From Carboxylicivirga sp. M1479 (GTDB taxonomy: Bacteria > Bacteroidota > Bacteroidia > Bacteroidales > Marinilabiliaceae), in the NCBI RefSeq assembly GCF_007097485.1, contig NZ_VKDE01000029.1:1-64000 (forward strand): a stretch of DNA of 64,000 nucleotides, read 5' to 3'. A model generated the notes under the pieces. It saw only the letters and a program-made list of their open reading frames with translations, had not been told where the DNA came from and ran no database searches. Below, piece after piece: positions 48,128 to 56,416 of this stretch (positions are counted from its first letter, which is position 1; the number at the start of each line of letters is the position of its first letter). A program made the translations under genes and the position numbers.

Positions 48128-48865
48128 ATGATTATAGCACTATTAATTAAATTATTATTAGGCGGAGGTCAAGACGATTTTTTGATTCCTCCCATTGAGA
48201 AATATTGCAAAAAGCACTTGGATGAATCTTCAAAAAACATCGTTATCGAAACGCTTGATAAACACGAAGATGATTCTAAAGAGTTTTTTAAGAATTTTGA
48301 AACAGAAATAAAAGAGTTTCAAAAAAAACGAATGGCTGGTAATGTGAGCGAAAGTGAATTTGATGTTTTTTATTCTATCAACTTAAAAGGCCATAAAACA
48401 TTAGATAGTCTTTCACTCACTAGGCACTTTATTATTGTTGATCAATTCACCGAAAAACAATGGCAAGATGCGTTAACTGATATTGATAAAACTTTAAAAA
48501 GGCAGCAAAAGAGCTTTGAAAAAAAAAGGTCAAAACTTAACAAACGTATTAACAAACTCCACAACAAGGTAGAAAAGCACATAAACAAACATGGCATGAA
48601 TCCTTCGGCCAGGTTAATTGTCGCAAGTTTTGAAGAACATCTCAACAGAACATTAGATGAATTTAGCGAAAAACAAAAGGAGCGAAATGCGTTGTTAATC
48701 AACTACAACACCAAACAATCCGAAGTTATTCAACTTAATGATGACAGATATGCTATTCGAATGGCCTTTAATATGCATTTCAAAAAAACCTACTTCGACT
48801 TAAAAAATATCTTAACAAAAAATGAATGGCAGATGATTAGTAAACAATTTAATTCCGTTTTGTAG
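48128..48865 (+). CDS. Coiled-coil protein of unknown function
   Basis: The 245-residue protein begins with a short hydrophobic helix (MIIALLIKLLLGGG), which may be a membrane anchor, and is otherwise highly charged and helical. A strong coiled coil spans about residues 118-150 (LKRQQKSFEKKRSKLNKRIN) and another 165-195. The stretch SLTRHFIIVDQFTEKQWQDAL and the C-terminal FDLKNILTKNEWQMISKQF look like a duplicated motif, each with a TEKQW/TKNEW core. No family is recognised. The MscS-type channel gene follows 52 bp downstream on the same strand, so a link is possible. Confidence 0.7.
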   Translation: MIIALLIKLLLGGGQDDFLIPPIEKYCKKHLDESSKNIVIETLDKHEDDSKEFFKNFETEIKEFQKKRMAGNVSESEFDVFYSINLKGHKTLDSLSLTRHFIIVDQFTEKQWQDALTDIDKTLKRQQKSFEKKRSKLNKRINKLHNKVEKHINKHGMNPSARLIVASFEEHLNRTLDEFSEKQKERNALLINYNTKQSEVIQLNDDRYAIRMAFNMHFKKTYFDLKNILTKNEWQMISKQFNSVL

Positions 48866-48917
48866 ACTTTTGTTTATTTCTGTGTTATTTTAAGTTGCCA
48901 AACAAAAACCGTTAACA

Positions 48918-51311
48918 ATGAATCGTTCCAAATTTATTTTATTGCTGTTCGTCGCCACGTGTAGTCATCTTTTAATGGCACAGGAAGAAATTATTCAGCC
49001 GACTGACACAATCGTAGAACACAGTGTTGACCTTATAGAAATACCAAGTAAAAGTGCTTCAACCGTATCTAATATCAAAAAGCTAAACAAATCCTTACTT
49101 ACTAATAAGCAAGTTGATAAAGTCAAAAGTACCAACATGTTAAACCTGGCTTTAATCGACAGCCTTTTTATGCTGGAAAGCAAAGTAGATTTAAGCATCT
49201 TTAATAAACGTCACCTACTCAATAAAGAAACCTATTGGAAGCAACGACTTGATCAGGTGAAGGGGATAGAGTCGGAAATGATTGATCGCTTAGAAAAAAT
49301 TGAAACAATCAATAGTGAGGCCGAAGCAATTGATAAAGTGTGGCTTGGCATTGATAAGCAATTAAGCGAAGAGGAACGTGACAGCGTAGTGAACGTGAAT
49401 ATTCAACGCGTGATGATACAAAAAGATAGCTTAATAGAGAAGCTAATACATCAGCGTGGTGAGTTTTTAGTAGTTCAGGACAAAGCCATATCTAGTGCCA
49501 CAAATATTACATCTCAATTAGAAAGATTTGAGCAGAAAATAAACGATGAAGAGACAAATATTTTTGCCAAAAGTGATATTCAATTTAGAGAAATATTTAA
49601 ACTACATAATTACAAATCAGCCACTCAAGTACTTAAAAAAAATCTCTCTATAGAAAGTAAATTATTGGCTGATTATATGGCTAGTAACCGCCAAAATATA
49701 TTTATTTTTTGTCTTATTTTATTTGGTGGCATATTCATTTTCAGACAAACACGTAAGTCAATCCTCACAAATGATATTCAAGAGGAAGGCTATTACAAAG
49801 TTCAGTTTAAGAAACTTTTATCGGCTTACAAAAGCACTGCATTTGTGCTAATTATATGGTTATCTGTACCCATATTCCCCAATCAACCTTTATTATTTAG
49901 CGATATTATTCAAATATTAATTAGTATTCCTTTGGCTATTCTGCTTTATCGACTTGTTGATAAATGGTTGTTTTTAAGTGTTGTTATTCTATTCTCACTC
50001 ATTTTTGTACAGGTTTTTGTGAACTTGTTTCCACCTAACCACATGGTCTATCGCTTTTTTCTCTTCATCGCTGCCGTGTTGGAAATATTTGTTTTGGTAA
50101 AACTGTTCTTCCTCTATAAAAAGAATCCTTTTAAAAACAGATTAGCCAATAACCTAACCAGCAATCTTCTACTAATATCAATTTTTGGAGCCATTGTGGC
50201 GCTTTTATTAGGCCTATTGGGCTATATCGTACTGGTGGAACAGTTTGTCAATATTATTTTATCCAACACATTTAGTATCGCCTTGCTATTTGTTTCGATG
50301 CTTATTGTTATTGGTATTATTGAACTACTGTTTGATAAGATGAATAAACAGAAATATAAGGTTCTGGAAGTATATGGCGATAGCACTAAAAAACGATTAA
50401 TTTGGTTTGTTGCTACACTAACCAAAATCATAGCTATTTTAACCATTTTGGGTAGTGTTAACTTAAAGGATATCGTATATGATAGTGTTGTTGAGATGAT
50501 ATCCTACCAGTTTGTAATAACAGAAACCTTTAGCTTCTCAATCGGAAGAATAATTGCTTTAATCCTTATTATTTCATTTTCAATTTTTGTGGCTAATGTT
50601 ATAAAAATAACATTGGAAGAAGATGTCCTGAGCAAGACTAAACTAGGTAAAGGTCTTCCCCACACCATTGCCCTTTTGGCTAAGTATTGTTTAATATTAA
50701 TTGGTGTTACTTTTGCTATATCAACAGCCGGCTTACCAATGTCAAATTTTGCAGTTTTAATTGGTGCCTTTGGTGTTGGTATTGGTTTTGGTCTTCAGAA
50801 TATTTTCAATAATTTGGTCTCTGGCCTTATTCTACTATTCGAGCGCCCAATAAAAATTGATGACACCATAGAAGTAGGACAGTTATTGGGTAAAGTTAAG
50901 TCTATTGGAATTCGTTCAAGCATTGTCAGAACCTTTGATGGTGCAGAAGTGATTGTACCTAATGGACAATTAATTTCTAACGAAGTAATCAACTGGACTC
51001 ACTCCGATCAAATTCGTCGTCATGAAATATTTGTGGGTGTAGCTTATGGTTCCGATGCTAAACAGGTTAAAGCTTTGCTTGAAGAACAAATTAAACTGCA
51101 CGAAGATATACTTCAATACCCTGAACCTATGGTATTATTTATCAACATGGGTGAAAGCTCACTGGATTTCCGTTTACTTTTCTGGATTTCTAAAATGAGT
51201 GAAGGGCTTAGAATAAAGAGTGAAATGACAAAAATGATCTATGAAGCTTTAAATAAAGAAGGCATTGAGATACCATTTCCACAGCGCGACATACACATTA
51301 TTAAAGATTAG
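48918..51311 (+). CDS. Large MscS-family mechanosensitive channel
   Basis: The 797-residue protein has a signal peptide (cut near HLLMAQEE), a periplasmic helical domain with coiled coils (about 25-250), roughly ten or eleven membrane helices, and the MscS pore and beta domain at the C-terminus: the glycine-rich pore helix AVLIGAFGVGIGFGLQNIFNNLVSGLILLFERP followed by IKIDDTIEVGQLLGKVKSIGIRSSIVRTFDGAEVIVPNG, ending in IPFPQRDIHI. It resembles the MscK/YbdG group. Such channels release solutes on osmotic downshift. Confidence 0.94.
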   Translation: MNRSKFILLLFVATCSHLLMAQEEIIQPTDTIVEHSVDLIEIPSKSASTVSNIKKLNKSLLTNKQVDKVKSTNMLNLALIDSLFMLESKVDLSIFNKRHLLNKETYWKQRLDQVKGIESEMIDRLEKIETINSEAEAIDKVWLGIDKQLSEEERDSVVNVNIQRVMIQKDSLIEKLIHQRGEFLVVQDKAISSATNITSQLERFEQKINDEETNIFAKSDIQFREIFKLHNYKSATQVLKKNLSIESKLLADYMASNRQNIFIFCLILFGGIFIFRQTRKSILTNDIQEEGYYKVQFKKLLSAYKSTAFVLIIWLSVPIFPNQPLLFSDIIQILISIPLAILLYRLVDKWLFLSVVILFSLIFVQVFVNLFPPNHMVYRFFLFIAAVLEIFVLVKLFFLYKKNPFKNRLANNLTSNLLLISIFGAIVALLLGLLGYIVLVEQFVNIILSNTFSIALLFVSMLIVIGIIELLFDKMNKQKYKVLEVYGDSTKKRLIWFVATLTKIIAILTILGSVNLKDIVYDSVVEMISYQFVITETFSFSIGRIIALILIISFSIFVANVIKITLEEDVLSKTKLGKGLPHTIALLAKYCLILIGVTFAISTAGLPMSNFAVLIGAFGVGIGFGLQNIFNNLVSGLILLFERPIKIDDTIEVGQLLGKVKSIGIRSSIVRTFDGAEVIVPNGQLISNEVINWTHSDQIRRHEIFVGVAYGSDAKQVKALLEEQIKLHEDILQYPEPMVLFINMGESSLDFRLLFWISKMSEGLRIKSEMTKMIYEALNKEGIEIPFPQRDIHIIKD

Positions 51312-51383
51312 ACATTCAACTCATTTAACAAGCTTTATGTATACTAATACAAACTCTCATTACTTAAATTAAAGCACAACTGG

Positions 51384-52637
51384 GTGGAAGTGATTAAGAA
51401 TAAGCAGTACTACAAATTTTGTTTCTACGGCTTTTTTAAAAACATCAGGTTATTTGATCCCTTTCTATTGATGTTTTTTATAGATAGAGGTGTCAGCTTT
51501 ACCGAAATTGGTGTTTTATATGCTTTTAGAGAAGTTACAATTAACTTTTTTGAGATTATATCTGGCCTTATCGCTGATGTATTTGGCCGACGAAACGCAC
51601 TCATAGGTGCATTTATTGCTTATATAATTAGTTTTATCCTATTTTATTTAATGGGTAATTTTGCTGGTTACCTCTTGGCATTTTTCTTTTACGGATTGGC
51701 CGACTCTTTTCGAACAGGCACTCATAAAGCAATGATATTAACCTACTTAAAAAACGAGCATCTTCAAACACTAAAAACTCAATATTACGGTCGCACCAGA
51801 TCATGGTCGCAACGCGGTGCTGCCCTTTCCTCATTGATAGCGGCCATTATGGTATTCTTCACGGGTGATTACGCCCTCATGTTTGTACTTACCATTATCC
51901 CTTACCTGTTCGATCTCATATTACTAAGCACCTACCCTGCCTATTTAAATGGCGAAAGTATTAAACTCAGCAATTCATTTTGGATAGATATAAAAGAGCG
52001 GTTTGGCGATTTATTTAAGGCCTTTAAAAATAAAACTGCCCTCAAAACCATTCTATTAACAAGTAATTTTACAGGCTATTACAAGGCCACCAAAGATTAC
52101 ATTCAAATAATTGTCACAAGCATGGCAATGGGCTTGGTAATTCACCAGAACATCACAGATGAGCAAAACATAGCCATATACATGGGCCTAACTTATTTTA
52201 TCCTATTCACTCTTTCGTCAATAGCTGCTCGTAATGCATATCGCATAGAAAAAGCATTCAACTCATTGGGGAAAGGCATTTTTGGGCTTCAAACAATCGC
52301 CTATTTATTGGGTGTACTTTCAGGCCTGTTTTTCATTATGGAATTCTTTATGTTAGCCCTTATTTGTTTCGCTTCCATCTACTTAATTCAAAATTTCAGA
52401 AGACCAATGGCGGTTAGTTATGTGAGTAATCAGTTTAATGACAATGTTATGGCCAGTGCCTTATCGGTTGAATCCCAAAGCGAAACCATGTTTGCCGGTA
52501 TTATCGCCTTTGTGCTAGGCCTTTTTGTCGATGCCTTAGGTTTAGGACTTGGTTTTGCTATTGTATCCCTCCTATTAATTGTTTTGTCAATTGGTTTAAA
52601 AGCTCTGCAGACAAAGGAGCCGCGCGCTTTCAATTAA
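51384..52637 (+). CDS. MFS transporter
   Basis: The 417-residue protein has twelve membrane helices and the loop 2-3 signature SGLIADVFGRRNALIGAF of the major facilitator superfamily. It starts at GTG (51384); there is no strong Shine-Dalgarno. A central loop (about 195-225) is charged. The family substrate is not predictable. The distance to the upstream MscS gene is 72 bp, so they might be cotranscribed. Confidence 0.9.
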   Translation: MEVIKNKQYYKFCFYGFFKNIRLFDPFLLMFFIDRGVSFTEIGVLYAFREVTINFFEIISGLIADVFGRRNALIGAFIAYIISFILFYLMGNFAGYLLAFFFYGLADSFRTGTHKAMILTYLKNEHLQTLKTQYYGRTRSWSQRGAALSSLIAAIMVFFTGDYALMFVLTIIPYLFDLILLSTYPAYLNGESIKLSNSFWIDIKERFGDLFKAFKNKTALKTILLTSNFTGYYKATKDYIQIIVTSMAMGLVIHQNITDEQNIAIYMGLTYFILFTLSSIAARNAYRIEKAFNSLGKGIFGLQTIAYLLGVLSGLFFIMEFFMLALICFASIYLIQNFRRPMAVSYVSNQFNDNVMASALSVESQSETMFAGIIAFVLGLFVDALGLGLGFAIVSLLLIVLSIGLKALQTKEPRAFN

Positions 52638-53172
52638 CATTCCTCTGGATTTAATTTACCACACTCGCTCATCTAACAAATAATGTCATATCATCAATGT
52701 TGTCATAATAAATTCTATCATTTGGTCTATCTGCCCAAACCGGACTTACTTTTTGTTCTTGATCACAAAAACTAAGGAAAAAAGATCAAGGCTACTTTTT
52801 AAATATCTTTCTTATTTATCTCAAACTTAAGTGCGGCCGGGTGATCTTTGAACAAGTTCTCAGCTTCCCGGTCTCTCTAAAGCTTTTGATAAAACGTAAG
52901 CTATTTAAAAGAGAGTCCATAGTTTACAGCGTTCAAAATACCAAGTTTAGAAAAAACACATATAAACAACTTAATTTGAAATAATTGCGTTCATATCAAA
53001 AAAACCTTTAGCACGCGATTGACTTACCATCTACTTTTTAAACAGAATTTGCCTAACGTTCCTTGCAGCAAATGAAAATAATTTCAAATCATGAAATTTA
53101 TCATTTCCCATTAATCAAGAAGAAGCCAATTTTGCGCGATTTTTTGCATGAACACAAAAATTTAACAGCGTT
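52638..53172. repeat. Gap with a diverged copy of the clpB-flanking stem module
   Basis: No gene is supported in this gap. Positions about 52740-52925 are a degenerate copy of the stem module found at about 7985-8262 and 11615-11822, recognisable from ATCAAGGCTACTTTT through the loop GAACAAGTTCTCAGCTT to AAAAGAGAGTCCAT. Its central stem is GGCCGGG (52835-52841) with CCCGGTC (52867-52873), against AACCGAG with CTCGGTT in the other copies: the bases differ but the pairing is kept. The remaining sequence up to the next gene is AT-rich and featureless. Confidence 0.7.
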
Positions 53173-54084
53173 ATGTCTTTTATTACAAAGGAGAAGTTTT
53201 TATCCAAAGATTGGTTTGTTACTTATGCATACATATTGCTTGGTAGCTTTTTATTCGCGGTGGGCGATGTATTATTTGTTAACCCCTACAAATTAGCCCC
53301 GGGTGGAGTTTATGGTATTGGTAACTTTTTATACCATACGTTTGGTTTTAAAATTAGTTTATCGGTACTTTTTATGGAAATACCATTACTCATAGTTGGA
53401 ACCATAATTTTAGGCCCCCGATTCGGTATCAAAACATTGATAAGCACATTTTTAATAATGGGCTTTGCATACATGTTTGAAACACATTGGTGGGGTTACG
53501 AGGCCTTTTTACCTAATGATCCAATGCTAAATGCCTTAGTTGCCGGTATCATTTATGGTGTAGCCATTGGTTTAATTTTCAAATCTCGCGCAACATCAGG
53601 TGGTTCAGATATTATTTCAATGATTCTGAATAAGTACACGCGCATGTCCTTGGGTAAGTTGGTAATTATTGTTGACGGATCAATTACCTTGTTAACATTG
53701 TTTATGCCAAGTGAAAGTGGTATCGACTGGACTTTACCAATCTATTCATGGTTAATTATCTTCATCGAAGGTAAAATTATTGATATGGTTATTGATGGAT
53801 TAAAGGTCAACAAAACCCTATTCATCATTTCAGATAAAAGCGAAGAGATACAAAGTAAGATTTTGAACAACCTAAAAAGAGGTGGTACTGTATTTGCCGC
53901 CAAAGGGATGTATGAAGGTGTTGAACGAACAGTTATTTATACAACTATTACACGTCGTGAGTCAACCATATTACTTAATCACATTGCCAAAATTGACCCT
54001 ACGGCCTTTGTTAATGTAATTGACAGTAGCCAAATCCATGGTGAAGGTTTTAAAGCCATTGACTCAGAAAGTGAAGGTCATTAA
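53173..54084 (+). CDS. YitT-family membrane protein
   Basis: The 303-residue protein has five or six membrane helices in a DUF161 arrangement (YILLGSFLFAVGDVLFVNPYKLAPGGVYGIGNFLYHTFG; IYGVAIGLIFKSRATSGGSDIISMILNKYTRMSLGK) and a C-terminal DUF2179 domain (about 220-300: KVNKTLFIISDKSEEIQSKIL, AAKGMYEGVERTVIYTTITRRE), which has a PII-like fold and may bind a ligand. YitT proteins are widespread and of unsettled transport function. A strong terminator follows at 54105. Confidence 0.93.
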   Translation: MSFITKEKFLSKDWFVTYAYILLGSFLFAVGDVLFVNPYKLAPGGVYGIGNFLYHTFGFKISLSVLFMEIPLLIVGTIILGPRFGIKTLISTFLIMGFAYMFETHWWGYEAFLPNDPMLNALVAGIIYGVAIGLIFKSRATSGGSDIISMILNKYTRMSLGKLVIIVDGSITLLTLFMPSESGIDWTLPIYSWLIIFIEGKIIDMVIDGLKVNKTLFIISDKSEEIQSKILNNLKRGGTVFAAKGMYEGVERTVIYTTITRRESTILLNHIAKIDPTAFVNVIDSSQIHGEGFKAIDSESEGH

Positions 54085-54104
54085 AAAATACTTTATTTCG
54101 ATTC

Positions 54105-54133
54105 AAGCGCTCCATAAACGGAGCGCTTTTTTT
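54105..54133 (+). terminator. Terminator of yitT-like gene
   Basis: AAGCGCTCC (54105-54113) pairs with GGAGCGCTT (54120-54128), loop ATAAAC, followed by T residues. It ends about 50 bp before the lacI-type start codon. Confidence 0.9.
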
Positions 54134-54150
54134 GTATCATTATTTTCGAC

Positions 54151-54175
54151 TATCTTCGCACTCTAACCGGTTTAG
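54151..54175 (+). promoter_or_regulatory. Promoter and LacI-type operator of the regulator gene
   Basis: TATCTTCG (54151-54158) fits the -7 box, with TTTG at 54131-54134 as a possible -33 element. Right after it lies CTAACCGGTTTAG (54163-54175), whose core AACCGGTT is a perfect palindrome with the central CG of LacI-family operators. It would overlap the transcription start, so autorepression is likely. Confidence 0.6.
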
Positions 54176-54185
54176 TAAAACCATA

Positions 54186-55166
54186 ATGAAAGCATCGTTA
54201 AAAACCATAGCAGAACAGTCGGGAGTTTCTAAAACCACCGTATCATTTGTATTAAATGGGCGAGGCGATGAAAAAAACATCAGTTCAGAAACACAAAAAC
54301 GTGTGCTTGACACGGCCCGTCAACAAAACTACCAGCCCAATCAACTGGCTCGTAGTTTAAGTCTCGGACGTTCTTTCACTATTGGTTTTGTGGTGCCCGA
54401 TATCGCCAATCCTTTTTTTAGCAAGATGGCTAGGCTAGTAGAGCAATATGCCGAAGAAAAAGGATATTCAGTGATGATGGCAAGTACTGGTGAAAAACCT
54501 GAAAAGGAACAACTCATTCTCGAATCATTCAGGAATCGTCAGGTGGACGGCATTATACTTGCTCCCACCTGCCAAGCAAGTCTTCAATTCAGTAAGCACT
54601 TGCCTTTAGTTTCTTTTGATAGAGTTTTTAAGTCAGATGATCAAAATTTTGTTGATATCAATAATCAGGAAACAGCTCAAAAGTTAACTGAAAGTCTTAT
54701 TTCCAGAGGGCATAAACATATTGCATTATTCACCATTAGTTCTCATCTACCCAATATTCAAGAGCGCATTAAGGGCTATAAAACAGCTCTGCAAAGCAAT
54801 AACATCGAATTTGATGAAGACTCGATTTTTGAAATAAGAAAAGAACACATCAAAGCAGATGTTAACGCAGCTATACACCAGCTACTTGAAGCTAAGACTG
54901 TAAGCAGTATATTATTTTTAAGCAATGTACTTACAAGCGAAGGCATCTGGAGTGTCAACAAAAATTATCCAAATAAAAAAGAAAACCTGCAGTTTGCAAG
55001 CTTTGATAATTTAGAACTATTTGATTTTGTAGAGCCTAGCGTTATTTCTGCCTTACAACCAAGTGATGAAATGGCAAAAAGAAGCGTTGACATGCTGCAT
55101 TCACAAATTGAAAACAACAAAACAGTCACAAATCATTGTCTTTCAACAACAATTATAGAACGATAA
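54186..55166 (+). CDS. LacI-family transcriptional regulator
   Basis: The start is set at ATG 54186 (MKASLKTIAEQSGVSKTTVS), since the upstream extension would run through the promoter and operator. The 326-residue protein has the LacI helix-turn-helix (residues about 5-25) and hinge helix (QPNQLARSLSLGR), then a periplasmic-binding-protein-like effector domain (TIGFVVPDIANPFFSKMARLVEQYAEEKGY; VDGIILAPT; SFDRVF). The C-terminal STTIIER is typical. Its neighbour manA and the operator-like sites on both sides of the gene suggest control of mannose or fructose-6-phosphate metabolism. Confidence 0.94.
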   Translation: MKASLKTIAEQSGVSKTTVSFVLNGRGDEKNISSETQKRVLDTARQQNYQPNQLARSLSLGRSFTIGFVVPDIANPFFSKMARLVEQYAEEKGYSVMMASTGEKPEKEQLILESFRNRQVDGIILAPTCQASLQFSKHLPLVSFDRVFKSDDQNFVDINNQETAQKLTESLISRGHKHIALFTISSHLPNIQERIKGYKTALQSNNIEFDEDSIFEIRKEHIKADVNAAIHQLLEAKTVSSILFLSNVLTSEGIWSVNKNYPNKKENLQFASFDNLELFDFVEPSVISALQPSDEMAKRSVDMLHSQIENNKTVTNHCLSTTIIER

Positions 55167-55183
55167 TTTTTTACCTCTTTACT

Positions 55184-55195
55184 AAAACGGTTAAC
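55184..55195 (+). promoter_or_regulatory. Second LacI-type operator-like site, before manA
   Basis: AAAACGGTTAAC resembles the AACCGGTT operator before the regulator gene. It lies between that gene and manA, where a repressor site would be expected. The match is partial. Confidence 0.4.
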
Positions 55196-55315
55196 TAAAA
55201 AATGAAGACTTTACTTGCTAACAAAACAACAATATAAATTGTAAATACCATTGATAATAGCAAAGGCATGCATGCTTTTGCGATAAATACGTTAAACTAA
55301 TAAAACCATAATACA

Positions 55316-56284
55316 ATGTTATATCCATTAAAGTTTACGCCCATATTGAAAGAAATGATTTGGGGAGGCAAAAAAATTCCAAGCACTTTAAATATTGACA
55401 CACCTGATGATGTTAAGATTGGTGAGAGCTTTGCTGTATCAGGACTAAAGAATGATTTATCGGTGGTGAGTAATGGTAGCCTTGCCGGCAATAATATGCT
55501 TGATTTGATCGAAAAGTATAAAGGGCAATTATTGGGCGAAGAGGTATATCAACAGTTTGGCACCAATTTTCCTTTGCTTATTAAGTACATTGATGCTAAC
55601 GATGATCTATCGATTCAAGTGCACCCTAACGACGAGTTGGCTAAAGAAAAACATGATTCATTTGGCAAAACAGAAATGTGGTACGTTATGGCTACAGAAA
55701 AAGATGCTTCATTAATTTCGGGATTCTCACGAAAAACCGACACCTCGGAATTTGATAAGCTTCATTCAAGTGGCCGCCTAATGGAATTAATGCAAAAACA
55801 CACTACCGCAGAGGGAGATGCCTTTTTTATTCCGGCTGGAAAAGTTCATTCGATAGGAAGTGGTAATTTAGTGGCAGAAATACAACAAACATCGGATATC
55901 ACCTACCGCATCTACGATTTCGATCGTAAGGATAAGATGGGTAATTCGCGTGAGTTACATCATGAATTGGCCATGGATGCGATGAATTTTACTGATGATG
56001 AGTCAGGCAAAGTAAATTACCAGAATAAAGAAAACACATCCAATCAAATTGCTTCGTGTCAGTATTTCACGACGAATATGCTGTGTGTTAAAGGAAACGT
56101 ATCAACAGACTACAGTGAATTGGATTCATTTGTGATATTAATGAATGTGGGTGGAAGCTGCCAAATTAGTGCTGCCGAAGTGAGCATTGAGTTAAATGAA
56201 ATGGAAGCGGTTTTGATTCCTGCCTCACTCAATCAAGTAGTACTACAGTCAGATGAAGCTAAAATTCTAGAAGTATATATCTAA
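55316..56284 (+). CDS. manA: Mannose-6-phosphate isomerase, class I
   Basis: This enzyme interconverts mannose-6-phosphate and fructose-6-phosphate. The 322-residue cupin-type protein has the expected metal ligands and motifs: IQVHPNDELA, GKTEMWYVM, and HSIGSGNLVAEIQQTSDITYRIYDFDR (normal type I end of the first cupin). It is of the short class I form (about 320 residues) common in Firmicutes and Bacteroidota. It starts 149 bp after the LacI-type regulator, with an operator-like site between, and is followed by a terminator. Confidence 0.95.
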   Translation: MLYPLKFTPILKEMIWGGKKIPSTLNIDTPDDVKIGESFAVSGLKNDLSVVSNGSLAGNNMLDLIEKYKGQLLGEEVYQQFGTNFPLLIKYIDANDDLSIQVHPNDELAKEKHDSFGKTEMWYVMATEKDASLISGFSRKTDTSEFDKLHSSGRLMELMQKHTTAEGDAFFIPAGKVHSIGSGNLVAEIQQTSDITYRIYDFDRKDKMGNSRELHHELAMDAMNFTDDESGKVNYQNKENTSNQIASCQYFTTNMLCVKGNVSTDYSELDSFVILMNVGGSCQISAAEVSIELNEMEAVLIPASLNQVVLQSDEAKILEVYI

Positions 56285-56327
56285 GGACATTTCTTTTGTT
56301 CTGAACAACTTAATCCCGTATAAAAAT

Positions 56328-56376
56328 GGATCGCATCTTTAGAGGCAAAAAGCCTTAAGATGCGATCCTTTGTTTT
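56328..56376 (+). terminator. Terminator of manA
   Basis: GGATCGCATCTT (56328-56339) pairs over 12 bp with AAGATGCGATCC (56357-56368), with an inner GGC/GCC stem, then TTTGTTTT. It probably also serves the convergent peptidase gene. Confidence 0.9.
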
Positions 56377-56416
56377 GCTACAAAAGCAGTGAGCTGCTTA
56401 GCTCACCAGCTATAAT

